A stretch of 64,000 bases of DNA from assembly GCA_012931725.1 (NCBI GenBank), contig CM022946.1, positions 72,592,269-72,656,268 of the forward strand, read 5' to 3'. The DNA is from Litsea cubeba. Lineage: Eukaryota; Streptophyta; Magnoliopsida; Laurales; Lauraceae. Below are positions 1 to 11,694 of the stretch, in pieces. Each line of letters opens with the position of its first letter. Positions within the stretch are counted from its first letter, which is position 1. The position numbers and the translations under genes are program-made. The notes under the pieces were generated by a model. It was not told where the DNA came from. It searched no databases and worked only from the letters and a program-made list of their open reading frames with translations.

Positions 1-1
1 A

Positions 2-145
2 TGGGTCAAAGTACAGTGGGAGAACCACAGGCCGGAGGAAGCTACGTGGGAGCTGAAGGAGCAGATTCAGAAAGTGTACCCATATCTTTTTCCAGATGAG
101 GTATGTTTAGGCATTTGGGGGACCAAATGTTCTTTTTATTTGTGA
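2..145 (+). CDS. 3' end of Ty3/gypsy pol (chromodomain-type C-terminus), partial
   Basis: The window opens inside a reading frame (frame 2) that ends at a TGA at 143-145. The visible tail contains WVKVQWENH, then PEEATWELKEQI and YPYLFPDEV. This hydrophobic-aromatic, EATWE-bearing pattern is the usual C-terminus of integrase/chromodomain polyproteins of plant Del/Tekay-like chromoviruses, where it helps direct integration. The last codons read into the following LTR, which is common in this group. RT, RNase H and the integrase core lie left of the window, so completeness cannot be judged. The clade is inferred from the tail motif and the very long LTR. I am confident it is gypsy pol and less sure of the clade. 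Confidence 0.8.
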   Translation, partial: WVKVQWENHRPEEATWELKEQIQKVYPYLFPDEVCLGIWGTKCSFYL

Positions 146-3142
146 GAGTTGTAAGGTCTGTGACCTTACTGGGTAAGTTGGGCCCAATAACCCAGCCCGT
201 TAACCCGCTTAATTGTTATTATTATAATTAATTATATTTTTAGATATTTAAGTGGGTTTAGATCATGAGCGAGTTTCTTTTAGCATTAGAATAGTATCTG
301 CGAAGTTTCGTTTGATTCCGAGTTCGTTCAATCATAGCAAGGGGGTAGTTTGCAATTTAGGGAAAATTGAGTGTTTTTCCAAAATATTCCAAACGCCGTG
401 ATTTTTGGGTTCGTTGGAAAGGTCTCGTCGTTCTGATGACTTTTGTCTCTTGACTCATCGCGATCCAGCGATCAGAAACCTTCCAAGTGGTCCATTCTTT
501 CACCGGACCCACTTAAAGGACAATTCGGTCTTTTCCTCTCCTATCGTCTTCTTAAATGATGTTTTAACCCTAATTCCAACTTTTATTCTCTGCAACGGAA
601 GAGAGAACCGCAACCATCTTTTTCTTCTTCCTTTCTCAAACCAGATCTCAGTCCTAGAAGACCCTGTTTGAAGATCTGATCCGCTAGAAGTCATCCTCGC
701 GTTTCCCTCTTGCTTCCGGTATCAACCTGGTAAGGTTTCCGATAACTTCATCTTTTTATGTCATCTTTCTTTTGGTTAGATTTAGGTCCGATCTTGATTC
801 TTTTTCTTTCTTTCTTCTCATTGGTGTATTAGGTTGTGTTTGATCGGGGTAGATTGTGATTTTGAGGGTAGAAAAGCTTCTCCTCAAATTTCACCGATTT
901 CCAATCTTCATCTTGGTTAAGGCAAGTAGATATGCATTTCATAATATATATGTCTGTATTGTTTCTTTGATTGATTATGTTTCATGTTAGAATGCCTAAA
1001 TTCCAAGCTTGTCATGGTTAATTGGATTACATATGCTAAATTGGATAAATGGGTTGAATGGACTTTACTTGTATATGGTTTGATGAATGGAATGGAATGT
1101 GGTTTGAGAGAGAGAGAGAGAGCATGGAGGCTCTTCTCATGCAGGTACATGCCCTAGAAAGGCTTAGGAATGAAGGGAATAGACCCTAAGTGAATGGGAT
1201 TGGAAATACCTTAAAACAGGTCAAATTTGCTTCATTCCGGGCTCAGGCAGCAAGCAGGCTCGCTCTAGCGGGCTTAACCCTCGCTATAGCGAGCTTTGCT
1301 ACTGTTCTGGAGCCCAGGCAGAATGCATTCTCGCTATAGCGAGACTTTGGCTCACTATAGCGAGACTGCATTGTGCAGACAGCAACGTCCACTTCGAATG
1401 AACATAACTTTTGATTCGTTCGTCAGAATTTGGAGTTCTATATACCGTTGGAAAGCCCTTGAGACATAGAATCCAATGGTTCTAGTTTCATCACGATCGG
1501 AGGTCGGGAAGTGATGTAAATAATTGAATTATTAATACAACTTATTTTTATATTGGAAATGAGACTGGTAACCTAAGTTTGTGCCTTAGATATTGGAAAC
1601 CATGAATTTACTCTCACTTGACCATTAATGGGATTGAAATCGAAGTACGTGGCTTGGTGTGCTTCGATGAGTTGTCTAGGTATTCGTGTATTACGCGTGG
1701 TGTAACCGAATGCATATGGAGTTGGATTGAACGATGCTTAATATGATTGTACACCAAGGGATTTCCCTAGAAGCATCATTGATTCAATTTCCACATGTAC
1801 TCTGATAGAACACGTCAAATACAGGGATGACACCACGTACCTAGGATTGGATAGTAATTCTTCCTTGACTTGTGACTTGTATCCGTTGTTACTATTCCTC
1901 GTACACTCTCTTGACATAAAATACTTAATTACATATGAAACATAAATTCTTATAGAATATAGGACTTGGACTTGACTTAGAGTGTACCATAGGAACCCGT
2001 GTCTTGTTTTGATGAACATGACTGGCTAGTATGAAGGGGATTATCACGTGGCTTGTCTTGTATTGATCTGGAAGAGATAATCCCTAAGCACTTATCTTGT
2101 ACTTGGAACTAGCCAGACTTGCTTGTCTTGTCTGTCCATGAGTCAAAACCTCTTAATTATTATTTGCATATCATGGCCATATGCAGTTTGGGATTTAATG
2201 ACGAATCGGTTACTCCGGTTGTCGGGGTGGGCAGTCGGCGTAGGACGGCGTCCATGGCGTTGAATAGCTGGGAGCGGGCTAGGACCGTGCTGCTATTCCC
2301 AGGACAAGGAGCTAGGATCCCACTGGAGCCGGACTATGGTATCAGTAGTCCAAGGGGATTGTTACTGGTACCCCGGGAGGTGGCATAGGACATCCTCGGA
2401 GTCTCCCTCTTGCTTGTCTTGCTTGCATTTGCATGGATAGTGGTTATTGTTAGATGATTGCTAGGATTCCTGTTATTGTTTCTACAAAATAATCTCGCTT
2501 TATGCTTAGCTTCATATTCTTGTATTCATATGATCTTATACTTGTCATTACTCTACACTTGATGCATGTCGTATTTATTATGTTTTGTATATCTATTGCT
2601 CAACATGTCGTTGACTTTGTTCCTTGGTGTGCAGACACATCAGGTGAATACATCTATTACGAGGAGCAGGCAGGTGAGGAGATCCCAGAGGATCTCCAAC
2701 CAGCAGATGAGGCACGAGAGTGGCGTGCCGATGACGTAGAGTAGCGTCATCACTCCTGGCACGAGAGAGATACACTTGGTTTCATTAGATTATCTTTCAT
2801 TCATTATTTCTCTCGTCGAACCTTATATTACATTGACTCTGTTTCTTTGATTGGCCATGTTTAGTGGGTTGGCCATTGTAATAAATTACTTAACTTTTTA
2901 GTTCTGTTTCTCTTTCTTTCAAACTTTAATTTAATGAGATTATTATCCATTGCTTGAGATTCCATATGTCTAGAGTTGTTTGGACTCTATTTGTATTGTA
3001 CCACATGAGGTTTGAGGTTTGAAATATTAAATCCTCACCGCGGACTACGATCCGTGGGCCCAAAGGATAAAATTTTTAAATAGTCCTAAAATTCACTCTC
3101 CGGATTCGGTTATTTCTTTAATCGGGTTCGGGGGACGTGACA
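128..3142 (+). mobile_element. 3' LTR (about 3.0 kb) of a chromovirus-type gypsy element
   Basis: A purine-rich tract (ATTTGGGGGACCAAA, 113-127) directly follows pol and acts as the PPT. The LTR then starts TGTTCTTTTT and ends GGGGGACGTGACA at 3142, giving TG...CA ends. About 3 kb is typical of Del/Tekay LTRs. No gene is recognised inside; short frames at 405-671, 2119-2388 and 2502-2744 lack any known domain. It contains a GA tract near 1107-1122 and a palindrome cluster. The 5' LTR lies outside the window, so the TSD cannot be checked. Confidence 0.75.
1259..1364. repeat. Cluster of four 14-bp palindromes CTCGCTATAGCGAG
   Basis: CTCGCTATAGCGAG is a perfect 14-bp palindrome at 1280-1293 and 1330-1343. 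Near copies lie at 1259-1272 (CTCGCTCTAGCGGG) and 1351-1364 (CTCACTATAGCGAG). All four fall within 106 bp of the LTR. A binding site for a dimeric factor or a structured RNA element is possible. No function is shown. Confidence 0.8.
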
Positions 3143-3245
3143 GATGAGCCCTCTTGGCCCGCCCACATGGAAGCCCGCCCACTTGCACCAGACCACGGCA
3201 GGGGACCCACACTCGAACTAGACGAGAGTCGGCTCTGATACCATT
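3143..3245 (-). mobile_element. Internal fragment and PBS of a TRIM-like retroelement
   Basis: On the minus strand, ATGGTATCAGAGCC (3231-3244) directly follows a short LTR. It matches the primer binding site for initiator tRNA-Met used by many plant LTR elements. The remaining ~100 bp have no coding sign and end abruptly at the preceding chromovirus LTR (3142). This suggests the chromovirus inserted into this element, or that the boundary is a deletion. Confidence 0.65.
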
Positions 3246-3426
3246 TGTAACGCCCCACCCCTTACCCATGCATGATATTGTCCGCTTTGACCTACTGGCC
3301 TCACGGTTTTGTTTCTGATGGGCCTCAACCCATCAAAAGGCCTCATGTAAGGTAAGGGTGTAAGCTTTACATATAATCCTATTCACTTTCCTCTCTATAG
3401 TCGATGTGGGACTCCGGGGCATCACA
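3246..3426 (-). mobile_element. 181-bp TRIM-like LTR, minus strand
   Basis: Read on the minus strand it starts TGTGATGCCCCGGAG and ends GGGGCGTTACA, with TG...CA ends, and is followed at once by a tRNA-Met PBS. A length of 181 bp fits terminal-repeat retrotransposons in miniature (TRIM/SMART). I see no 5S-like block, so it is not an obvious Cassandra element. The partner LTR is not in the window. Confidence 0.7.
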
Positions 3427-3512
3427 CAAAGGCTTTGAAGGTTTGAGGAGATGATGAAGGGAGTTTGAATGCTCTCTTCGGATTTACCGGATGATTTGTT
3501 TTCTTCCGGTGA

Positions 3513-6500
3513 TTATTGAGGAGCTTTACCTTTATCTTTCTGGAGATTTTCGGCAAAGGATGCTGTGTGCTTCTCCTCTTTTTCTTTTTCACCTTCATAC
3601 ATCTGTGAGTCTGCGAAGTGGACTTCTTTACCTTTGAAGGGTTTTCTTTCCGCAAAGACTCGATGTATCATGCCGTCGTCGCCAACAAACTTGATGCATT
3701 GATGTAGAGTTGAAGGGACAATGCCATTCTCGTGGATCCAAGGGTGTTCGAGAAGGATGTTGTAGCATGAAGGGGTTTTTATTGCATACACTGTGACCTC
3801 AGAGATAAGATCACCGATCTGCAACTTGAATCTGATTTTGCCGATAGGCCTTTGAGTACTCCCATCGTATCCAAAGATATATACAGATGTGTGGCTTAGC
3901 TTGCTGGGTGGGATGCCCAACTCTTCAAGAGCCGATGTGGAGATGAGGTTGAGTGCAGAACCTGGGTCGATCTGAACTCTGTGCATAGGCATTTCCTTGA
4001 TATACCCTGTGAAGTACAGGGGTCGGTTATGCCTGGTTTCGCCAAGTAGGAGGTCTTACTTTGTGAAGGCGATGGTTGCACTGGCTGCTTTTTTAACCGA
4101 GAGGCATTCAATGCATGATCCCTCAGTTTTCTTCTTTTCTCCCTTTGAGGAGACTTCTGAGTTTTTGACCCGGTAATCCATTTCAATTTGGAGGACTTGC
4201 GGGGCATGTTTGTCGACATCCTCATTCAGCTTTTGTAATTCCGAGATGAGATTATCACGAGTGTGCGGAGACATTCGCAACAAATCTAGGATGTGCAGAC
4301 GTGCAGGTATGTGCTTGAAGTGTTCAATCAAGTCATACTTGAAAGCCTCCTTAGGGCCTGCATGTTCATCATTGTTGCCACTAGGGGCGCTTACAACATC
4401 TTTTTCGGAAGGATTTACATATGTAAATGAAGATTGGTTGTAATTTTTGTGGTAGTCCCGGCCAGAGCGGGTGCCTCTGCCAACTTCGAGAGCTTCTTGA
4501 GAAGGGTTTTCGTTTGGAAGATTGTCTTCAGGATCAAGAGGCTGTCGTTTTTCATTTGCTGAGGATGTATCAGCAGCAGAGTTGCCATCCTCAGTGATTG
4601 TGTTGCATGGAGCATTTTCTGGGAACAAGTCCTGAACAGCATCCAGCAACCTTTCTTGTTTGTTGACTAATTCATCGTCCCAAGCATCAATAGCTGGGAA
4701 TTCTTCAGTCACGAAGGGTGTGAATTTTGAAGTCACAGTCTCGGGAGAAGAAACCCGAGAGGGTGTCATCTCAGTGAAAGTCACGTGAGACGAGGTGGCT
4801 CCAGAAGATACATTGCTAGGCGTCGCCGGAGTGTAAGTGCTTTCATCAGACGATGCTTCGGAAGAGCTATAATCCCGAATTATCACATTACAGGAAGCTT
4901 TGACGGGAGACGTTGCCTGATCGGAGTCAGACTCATCCTCGGATGTAAGAGGATCGTCTATCCAGCAATTTTCTCCATTTTCAGGAGTTAAGGGAGGATG
5001 TACCTGGTGGTCTTCAGGGACTTCAGGTTCTGGATTGCGAGGAGGCTCGTTGACGCGGTCTTGCTCTTGTTCTAGAGCGAGTCGCTGCAAGATCCTTGCA
5101 TATTCTTCAAGATCAGGCATGGGAGCCGGATCTTCTTCTTCATCAACTCTTTGTGGCTCAACATGGTTGATTTCCACTGGAGTAATGAGAGGTGCTGGGT
5201 CAGCAGCATTTTCTTGTACAGCTTCTTGGTCTTCTTCATCATCAGACCAGGATCCTTGTGGCTGTAGGGGGTTATACCAGATTACTGGCATAAGATGAGA
5301 CTCAGGAACCCATTCTTCATCGGAGAGATATTCTCCTGTTTCAAGGGACTCCTCCCACTCATCTGTGTAGTTGGATTCGAATCCATCATCGGTGTCGCTG
5401 GACTCGTATCCATCAATGGAGAATCCAACTACCGAATTGCAAGAGTATGATGCCTCCTGCATGGCTTCTTTGAATTGAGGTGGCATGAAATCACTGAGAG
5501 TGAATTTTCTTACCCCCTTCGAAGTCTCTGGAAAGGATGTTTTTGTTGCCTCCAGTGAAGCGGTAGAGGAAGCCTCTGCCTTTTCTTTGACTTCTTGTTT
5601 TAGCTGGGTCTTCTCTTGCCGTTTGAGCTTGAGGAGGTGTTTCCTAGCCTGCCTTCACTGTTGAGCTGTAGGCTTTGTTTTCACGACCTCCCAATTTTCA
5701 TCTTCCAGGAGATCGGGATGTACCCATATGGGTTGTCCGTCTGGTGTCGGGTAAGGAACCAGTTCCTCGGACGCTTGGATTGTGTTTATCACCTTGAAGG
5801 AAGTAGTGATCTTCTTCTTCGGTGATTTTGATGTTTGTCCACATGTCACCATGTTGACGGAGGCAGACCCATAGTTTTTGTCAAAGGTGATGACTCCGTT
5901 TTTCCACATCTCGTTTATTTTCTCTCTTACAACGAAGCATTGATTGAGAGGATGCGAGATCATCTGATGGTATGGACAGTACCGAGGATCGTTGATTTTG
6001 CCAACATCACTCGGTCTTTTTGGTTCAGGCAAGGTGAGCTTGCCGTTTGCCACAAGAGCCCCGAAGATTTCATCAACGTCTTCATCAAACGGGTATTTCT
6101 TCTCTACTCGTTCTTTGAAGGCATCTGAGAGTTCAGGTCTCTTACCAGCAACTTTATTTTCAGCTTTCTTTGGTGGCTGAGGAGCTGACTTGGTCTGCAC
6201 ATTGAGGACCTCTTTTTTCTTTGGTTTAGAGGTTGCAATGGCGGTTGGCTCTTTTCTTGATGATTTCTGACTGTTGAGGTCTTTAATCACCGTTTCAGCT
6301 TCCATGGAAGCTTCTAGGAGTTCTCCCAGGTTTTTTGATTTGTTGCCGATGATCATGGAGCGGACTCTGGCTCTCATGTTGTTTCGGCAGATGTCGACTA
6401 GCGACGCTTGTGGCAGTACGTCAGAGCATTTGTACGCCATTGCTTTCCACTTATGAATGAAGTCATATGTTGACTCATTCTCCCCCTGTTTTAGGCTGCA

Positions 6501-8237
6501 CAGCTGAGCCATAGTAGCGGGATGATCTTCACCTTTGAAGTGAGTCAGGAAGCGTGTCTCTAGCATGGCCCAGTTTTGGATCGAGTCCTCCGGCAGAGTG
6601 GAGTACCAATCGAAGGCCGTACCTTTTAGGGTACTTGGAAAGAGGCGGATCTTGAGTGCATCTTGATCCGCGATAGCTCCCGTCAGGATCTTGAAGTGGA
6701 TGACGTGCTGTCTGGCTGATCCTTTCCCCGTATATGTTTGGAGAGTAGGATGCTTGAATTTGGTGGGGAACAGGACCGAGTCCATCCATAAGGGATATGG
6801 TGGCTTGATCCCATGCTCCTTGAGTATATCCTCTTCTTTTGCTTTGGCGAGGATACTGTCTACGTCCTTTTTGGTAAGGGCGCGTGACTCATTTTCTTCT
6901 CCATTTACCTCGTCGTCTTGATGATTCGGAGGAGGTTCATTGTTCGCCTGATTTTGGAAGGCGAGGAGAAGGTTTTCCATCAGAGTTTCAATCCTCTGCT
7001 GGCCCTGTTCCAACTGCTGGATGCGGGTGATCGCATCTTCTGGAGGTGGATTGCGGGGTGGTGGCTCAGAATTTGTAGCCAAGACGTTCATCCTTCGTGA
7101 TTCGAACGAAGAAACTGTCCTGGTGACTGAGCTGGGGCTCATTCTTTTTGAAGAAGAGCTTGAGGAAGGATCACTCTGCTGTCCTTTGCTTGAAGGAGCA
7201 GGGGATTCTTCTGAATGTCTTCTTGTCCTTGAGACGCTGCGGGTCATGGGACGTCGGACATGGATTTTTGTTGCTGCTTTTTGGTGCCTTCTGATTTTTC
7301 CAACCATATGGACGGCAGCAACTTGGTTGGGTCTTTCTTTTTCGACCCATTTGGGAGAGACTTGAAGTGTAGGAGACTGGGTCCTTTGCTTCTCTAGTCT
7401 CTTTTGCCGATACGACGCGCGGCGGCGTATGCGACGGGTAATTTGAACTTTGGTCAGCTCTGGCTGGGCTTTGACGATGAAGGATGTGCTCCCTCTGGCG
7501 CAGCAACCGAGCCTGTCTTCTTTGCAGCTGGGCAAGGACAGGATGCGAACCCTGTCCTTCGCCTGTTGCAGCGAAGCTTTGAATTTTTGGAGTTCGGCCC
7601 CTATAGAGATGAAGGGTCGAACTGCAGGTTTGTAGGCCTTAGCAGGTGCTTGTAGAGGCCTTGTGATGCATGATCTGATTTTGGGCTTGTAGGAACAAGC
7701 CGGCTCATGCTGGTTTGACTTGGAAGTCAGGTTGGAGATGGGTCTCTCCTCTTTCATGTAAGCAAGAGGATAGAACTGGTTCTCCTTGAGTGGGGCCATG
7801 AATGCTGCCTTGGTAGATGTTTGGGACCTTCTTTGTTTTGGTGAAGGTCTTGGGGACCAAGTCTTGGGATAGACCTGGTTGTTTGCAGGTCGAGGCTTCG
7901 TGGGGGTGCCACGGGCTTCAGGCCTTCTGGTGCTCGCCTTTGGTTTCACGGTAGTGACACTTTGAGAGGCGAGTTTCTGCTTCTTGGAGGGAGTAGTTTG
8001 TTCCTCAGGAAGTGGGAATGGTCCCAGCGTCCCAAAGACAATAGTCCGGGGAGTCGAGGTCGACCCGGAGTTCAGAGAGTTGCCGAGGGAGTTGACGCTT
8101 CGGCAGCTGATGGGGCGCTTGTAAGTGCGCATAGTTTGCTTCTGTTGAAGCATGATTTGGTGCTTGCTCTCATCGAAAGTAATGGTTAATGAAGCTGCCG
8201 TTGTTAGTTTTCGAAAATTTCTGAAACAATACCACAT
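3513..8237 (-). pseudogene. gag-protease polyprotein of E1, one frame with in-frame stops
   Basis: Three open stretches (8237-5655, 5486-4056, 3992-3513) share one minus-strand frame. The sequence between them also reads through in that frame, broken only by TGA at 5655-5657 and TAA at 4056-4058. The first 860 codons hold a basic N-terminal extension (~1-390), a short coiled coil (~400-430), a Retrotrans_gag core with FDWYSTLPEDSI (~475-640) and a C/H-rich YCPYHQMISHPLNQC segment (~752). Next comes a Ser/Asp/Glu-rich linker, then FKYDLIEHFKHIPARLHILD, typical of the Tat gag-pro junction. The last part is a retropepsin with active-site IDPGSALN and downstream LLEHPWIHENGIVPS. Gag forms the particle and the protease would cleave the polyprotein. 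A further TAA ends the frame at 3513, after which polar codons continue to the TRIM LTR. Family assignment is solid; activity is ruled out by the stops. Confidence 0.85.
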
Positions 8238-8545
8238 CCATTAGTGATCACAAGAATATAATGATCATAAATGGGAAGTTCTATGGTTTCGTCTTTTCAA
8301 ATTGCTAGAGGAAGATGACCCAAGCAACATGAAGAAGGCAAAACGCCATAGAGGGTACAATTGTTCTGATCGCAGGTATGGTAAGCCCAGAATGGGCATC
8401 CTAGTGACTGCTAGAAGCAATTGTGAACTTAAATTCGACTTAAGAGGAATATAAAGTTGGAGTTACAGATGTGCCGGTCGCAATACAGTAGACCCTGAAA
8501 GGGCGTACTAGTACCGCTAGACACAAATGTTTTGAGACCGCATTT

Positions 8546-8845
8546 ATGAGATGAGATTCTCTGTTTTGAAAGGTCAAAATTGGATTCCTCAAAGAGAGCA
8601 GATGGTATTCCAATCTGAACACGGGCTCAGCGATTTCCGCGAGCGCCAGTGCTCAGAAAGAAATGAACCATGATTTCTCGGATCTGAATCTAAAAATGAC
8701 GAGTTTTTCTTTTTTGAAAGGCCAATATCGGGTTCATCAAAGAGAGCAAAAGGCACTCCAATCTGAACACGGGCTCTGCGATTTCCGCGAGCGCCAGTGC
8801 TCAGAAAGGAGAAGACCAAGATTTCTCCAATCTAAACCCAAAATG
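8546..8845 (-). repeat. Two ~148-bp tandem repeats in the E1 leader
   Basis: The block containing CAATCTGAACACGGGCTC, GCGATTTCCGCGAGCGCCAG and TGCTCAGAAAG occurs twice, starting near 8611 and 8759, a period of 148 bp. It sits between PBS and gag. The stretch 8240-8545 next to it holds no gene. Confidence 0.85.
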
Positions 8846-8999
8846 ACGGAAGTTTTTTTTTTTTTTGAAGATCTTTTTTTTTTAAAAAATCTTTTTTTTA
8901 TTTTTTATTTTTTTATTTTTTTTTAAGATTTTTTTTTTGAATTTTTTTTTATTTTTTATTTTTTATTTTTAAAAATTTTATTTTTGAAAAAAAAATTTA
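8846..8999. repeat. T-rich low-complexity tract
   Basis: About 150 bp of nearly pure T with scattered A on the plus strand, i.e. poly-A on the sense strand of E1. It directly follows the 148-bp repeats. The following 9000-9240 has no gene. Confidence 0.9.
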
Positions 9000-9248
9000 T
9001 TTAAAAGACGAGAGAGTACATATACTCACATAGGCCTCCTAACCCGGTCTTATGAAATCTTGATTGATAGAATTGCCCCCAGGTAAGGGTAGGATTACTT
9101 AATGAACCCGTTTGGAGGACCCTTGCCTAGAACAGTCAAGCTGTCTCCACACTCTGGACAAGGCTTTTCTTGAATCAATCATGATCAAAGAACGCAGTTG
9201 GTTCAACCTTAGTGGTCTATGTCTTTTTTTTTTAATTATATTTTTTTT

Positions 9249-9740
9249 AATGAACTCATCGAAGAGAAACGATGGCCCAAAACCTTAGTCGAACAGGCTC
9301 AACATTTCTGCAAGCGCGATGAACGATAGGAACGGATCAAGGTTTCTCAATTTTGAATTCAAAATGAGAAATCTAATTTTTTTTTGTTTTTTTTTAAAAT
9401 TTTTTTTTTTAGATCTTTAATGAACTCATCGAAGAGAAACGATGGCCCAAAACCTTAGTCGAACAGGCTCAACATTTCTGCAAGCGCGATGAACGATAGG
9501 AACGGATCAAGGTTTCTCAATTTTGAATCCAAAATGAAAAATCTGATTTTTTTTGTTTTATATATATATATATATATTTAGATCTTTAATGAACTCATCG
9601 AAGAGAAACGATGGCCCAAAACCTTAGTCGAACAGGCTCAACATTTCTGCAAGCGCGATGAATGATAGGAACGGATCAAGGTTTCTCAATTTTGAATCCG
9701 AAATGAGAAATCTAATTTTTTTGTTTTTTTTTTTTGAAAA
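9249..9740 (-). repeat. Three ~170-bp tandem repeats in the E1 leader
   Basis: AATGAACTCATCGAAGAGAA recurs at 9249, 9419 and 9588 (periods 170 and 169). Each unit ends in a variable T/A-rich spacer; the second spacer carries a TA microsatellite (about 9560-9578). Tandem arrays in untranslated parts are typical of Ogre/Tat elements. Nothing suggests coding. Confidence 0.9.
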
Positions 9741-9930
9741 GAGAAAGAGTGGAAATAAATTCAAAGAATTAGAAATTTCCAAAAAATCTCATCTCATTTT
9801 TTTTAGATGCAGAATCCAACATAGGCCACCAATTAGAAAGTAGCCAAGGAATCGAAAAAATAAATATAAGCATAGAGCAAAAGATATGATATGCAAATAT
9901 TTCATTTCTAGCATCGTGTTCTCAAATGAA

Positions 9931-9951
9931 CGGGTCCCACCGGGTGTGCCA
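9931..9951 (-). other. Primer binding site of E1 (inferred)
   Basis: On the minus strand TGGCACACCCGGTGGGACC starts four bases after the inferred LTR end (...CCATCA). The pattern TGGCACxCCxxGTGGGAC is common just after the 5' LTR of Tat elements. A second weaker TGGCACACCCAC at 10064-10075 could mark another boundary. Confidence 0.55.
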
Positions 9952-10775
9952 GCTTGATGGACCGCGCTCCTGCCTGAGTCCTACCGAGGTTGGCGGACGT
10001 GTGAGTCCGTTGGATCCGACCCTTTCGTAACCGGGGGGCAAGGGCGTGCATCAACATTTTTTTGTGTGGGTGTGCCAGATTTTCTATTTTACTTGGAATT
10101 GCAAGTGGTGATCCGGAGATCAACCTTCGCAAGTAAAAAGGAAATCAACTTCTTTCAAGTTTTCCATTGCACATATATTTAAGAAAAGAGACATTTTCTT
10201 GATTTGCCGTGAAAGGCGATTTTGTTGGCATTTATAGCCGATTTTGGCGTTTATAGCCGATTTTTGGCGTTTATAGCCGTTTTACAATCCTTATCAATAA
10301 TGAAAGACAAGAGTTGTGATTTTTGTCTCTTTTTAGAAAATACAAACTACAATGAAAAGCAAGAAAAGGAGGATCTAACTTCTCAGGAGATTGTGGGGGA
10401 CCCGTTCAGATTGACAGTCGCAAGCCATATGTGGGCTTCGCCATCATCCATGCAGATGAGAACAGAGGATGCTATTGATTCGCTTGACTTGGCTATAACC
10501 TCAGGTTTTTAGAGAACAAAGACCAAAAGGAGGTCCTATGTCCAATAAAAAACCGAGTAGACGGGCTGAAAAGCCACATCTAAGCCATTGGAGGCAGAAG
10601 GAGAAGGCAAGGACCTTGGGGGGGGGGGGGGGGTACCCCCAAGGGACTTTTGTCACCTTGTAGCGGTGGTCGGTGTAGGATTTCCGCAGAGTTTTCTCTC
10701 TTTTCCTTCTCTGAATTTCTGTGCTTTGTCTGTGTCTCTGTGTTTTTTTCCGATCTCTTTCTTCTTGGTGAGCTC

Positions 10776-10787
10776 TCCTATTTATAG
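10776..10787 (-). promoter_or_regulatory. TATA box of E1 LTR
   Basis: CCTATAAATAGG on the minus strand lies within the LTR, downstream of the U3-like portion, in an otherwise unstructured stretch. It is the best TATA match in this LTR. Confidence 0.5.
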
Positions 10788-11694
10788 GCTTTTAGGTAGC
10801 CATTTAGGAGGGTTTATGAGCCTTGATTGTTATAAAGCTACATAAAGGGTGGAGTTACAGAATTGAATTCTTTATTTTGTAACTCCTTTTTCTTGGCTTC
10901 TGATTGGCCGGAGGAGATTGAGGGCATTTAATCGCCTTTAATCGCCATGATGGGAGGAGTTTCATGGGTTAAATGCCATGAATCTCTTGACTTGTAACTC
11001 CCGGATGCTTGCTTCTGATTGGTCCGTCCAAAGAAATGGATTAATGACTGTAATAAAGCTAGTCAATTAATCGCATTAAGTGGTCACCGAGCAGTTGAAG
11101 AGTCGCGGGCCGTGCCGCGTCTTTTGGGATTCTTCTGGCAATGATCATCGATAGATCTTCATGTAGATCGACATCAGGATGACCATGTAATTTCAGGTGT
11201 TTGTTGCCAACAGCGGGTCAGGTGCCATCTGTCCTGTCGATTTCTCGATCGATCGGGTAGAAAGCACACTTTTTTTGGTTGACCGGGTGGCGATCAATGT
11301 TGTTTTCGATACTCTTGATGATTGACCCGTGTTTTGGACGGATGTCAGAGGATTTGGTGTCTCAAAAGCATGAATTTTGGAAAGTACGAGAGGTTGGGCG
11401 CTTCGAATCGCGAAAAAACGGCGAAAACCGGGGTTTCCGGGGCCTTCCCGGCGACCCCGGGCTCCAGGGTCGCCGGAAACCCAGGGGGGTTTTTTCCCCC
11501 TTTTTATCCCGTTTTGTGTCCGTTTTTGCTGTTTTTTTATTCTTTTTTATTCTGTATTTTTCCTTGACATTTTTGATCATTTATTGGCCTGATTTCCCTG
11601 TAGGAAACCTGATGAGAATCCTTGCATTTTATTTTGCAAAGTTTCCAATTTCCTGAGAAAGCCGAAGACTTTGTCGCGCAGAGCTGCCGATTTT

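Noticed and set aside
405..694. Small overlapping frames in the chromovirus LTR
   Set aside because: Both strands are open, short, no domain; typical LTR noise.
3246..3426. Cassandra TRIM
   Set aside because: No 5S rRNA-like promoter block is present in the short LTR.
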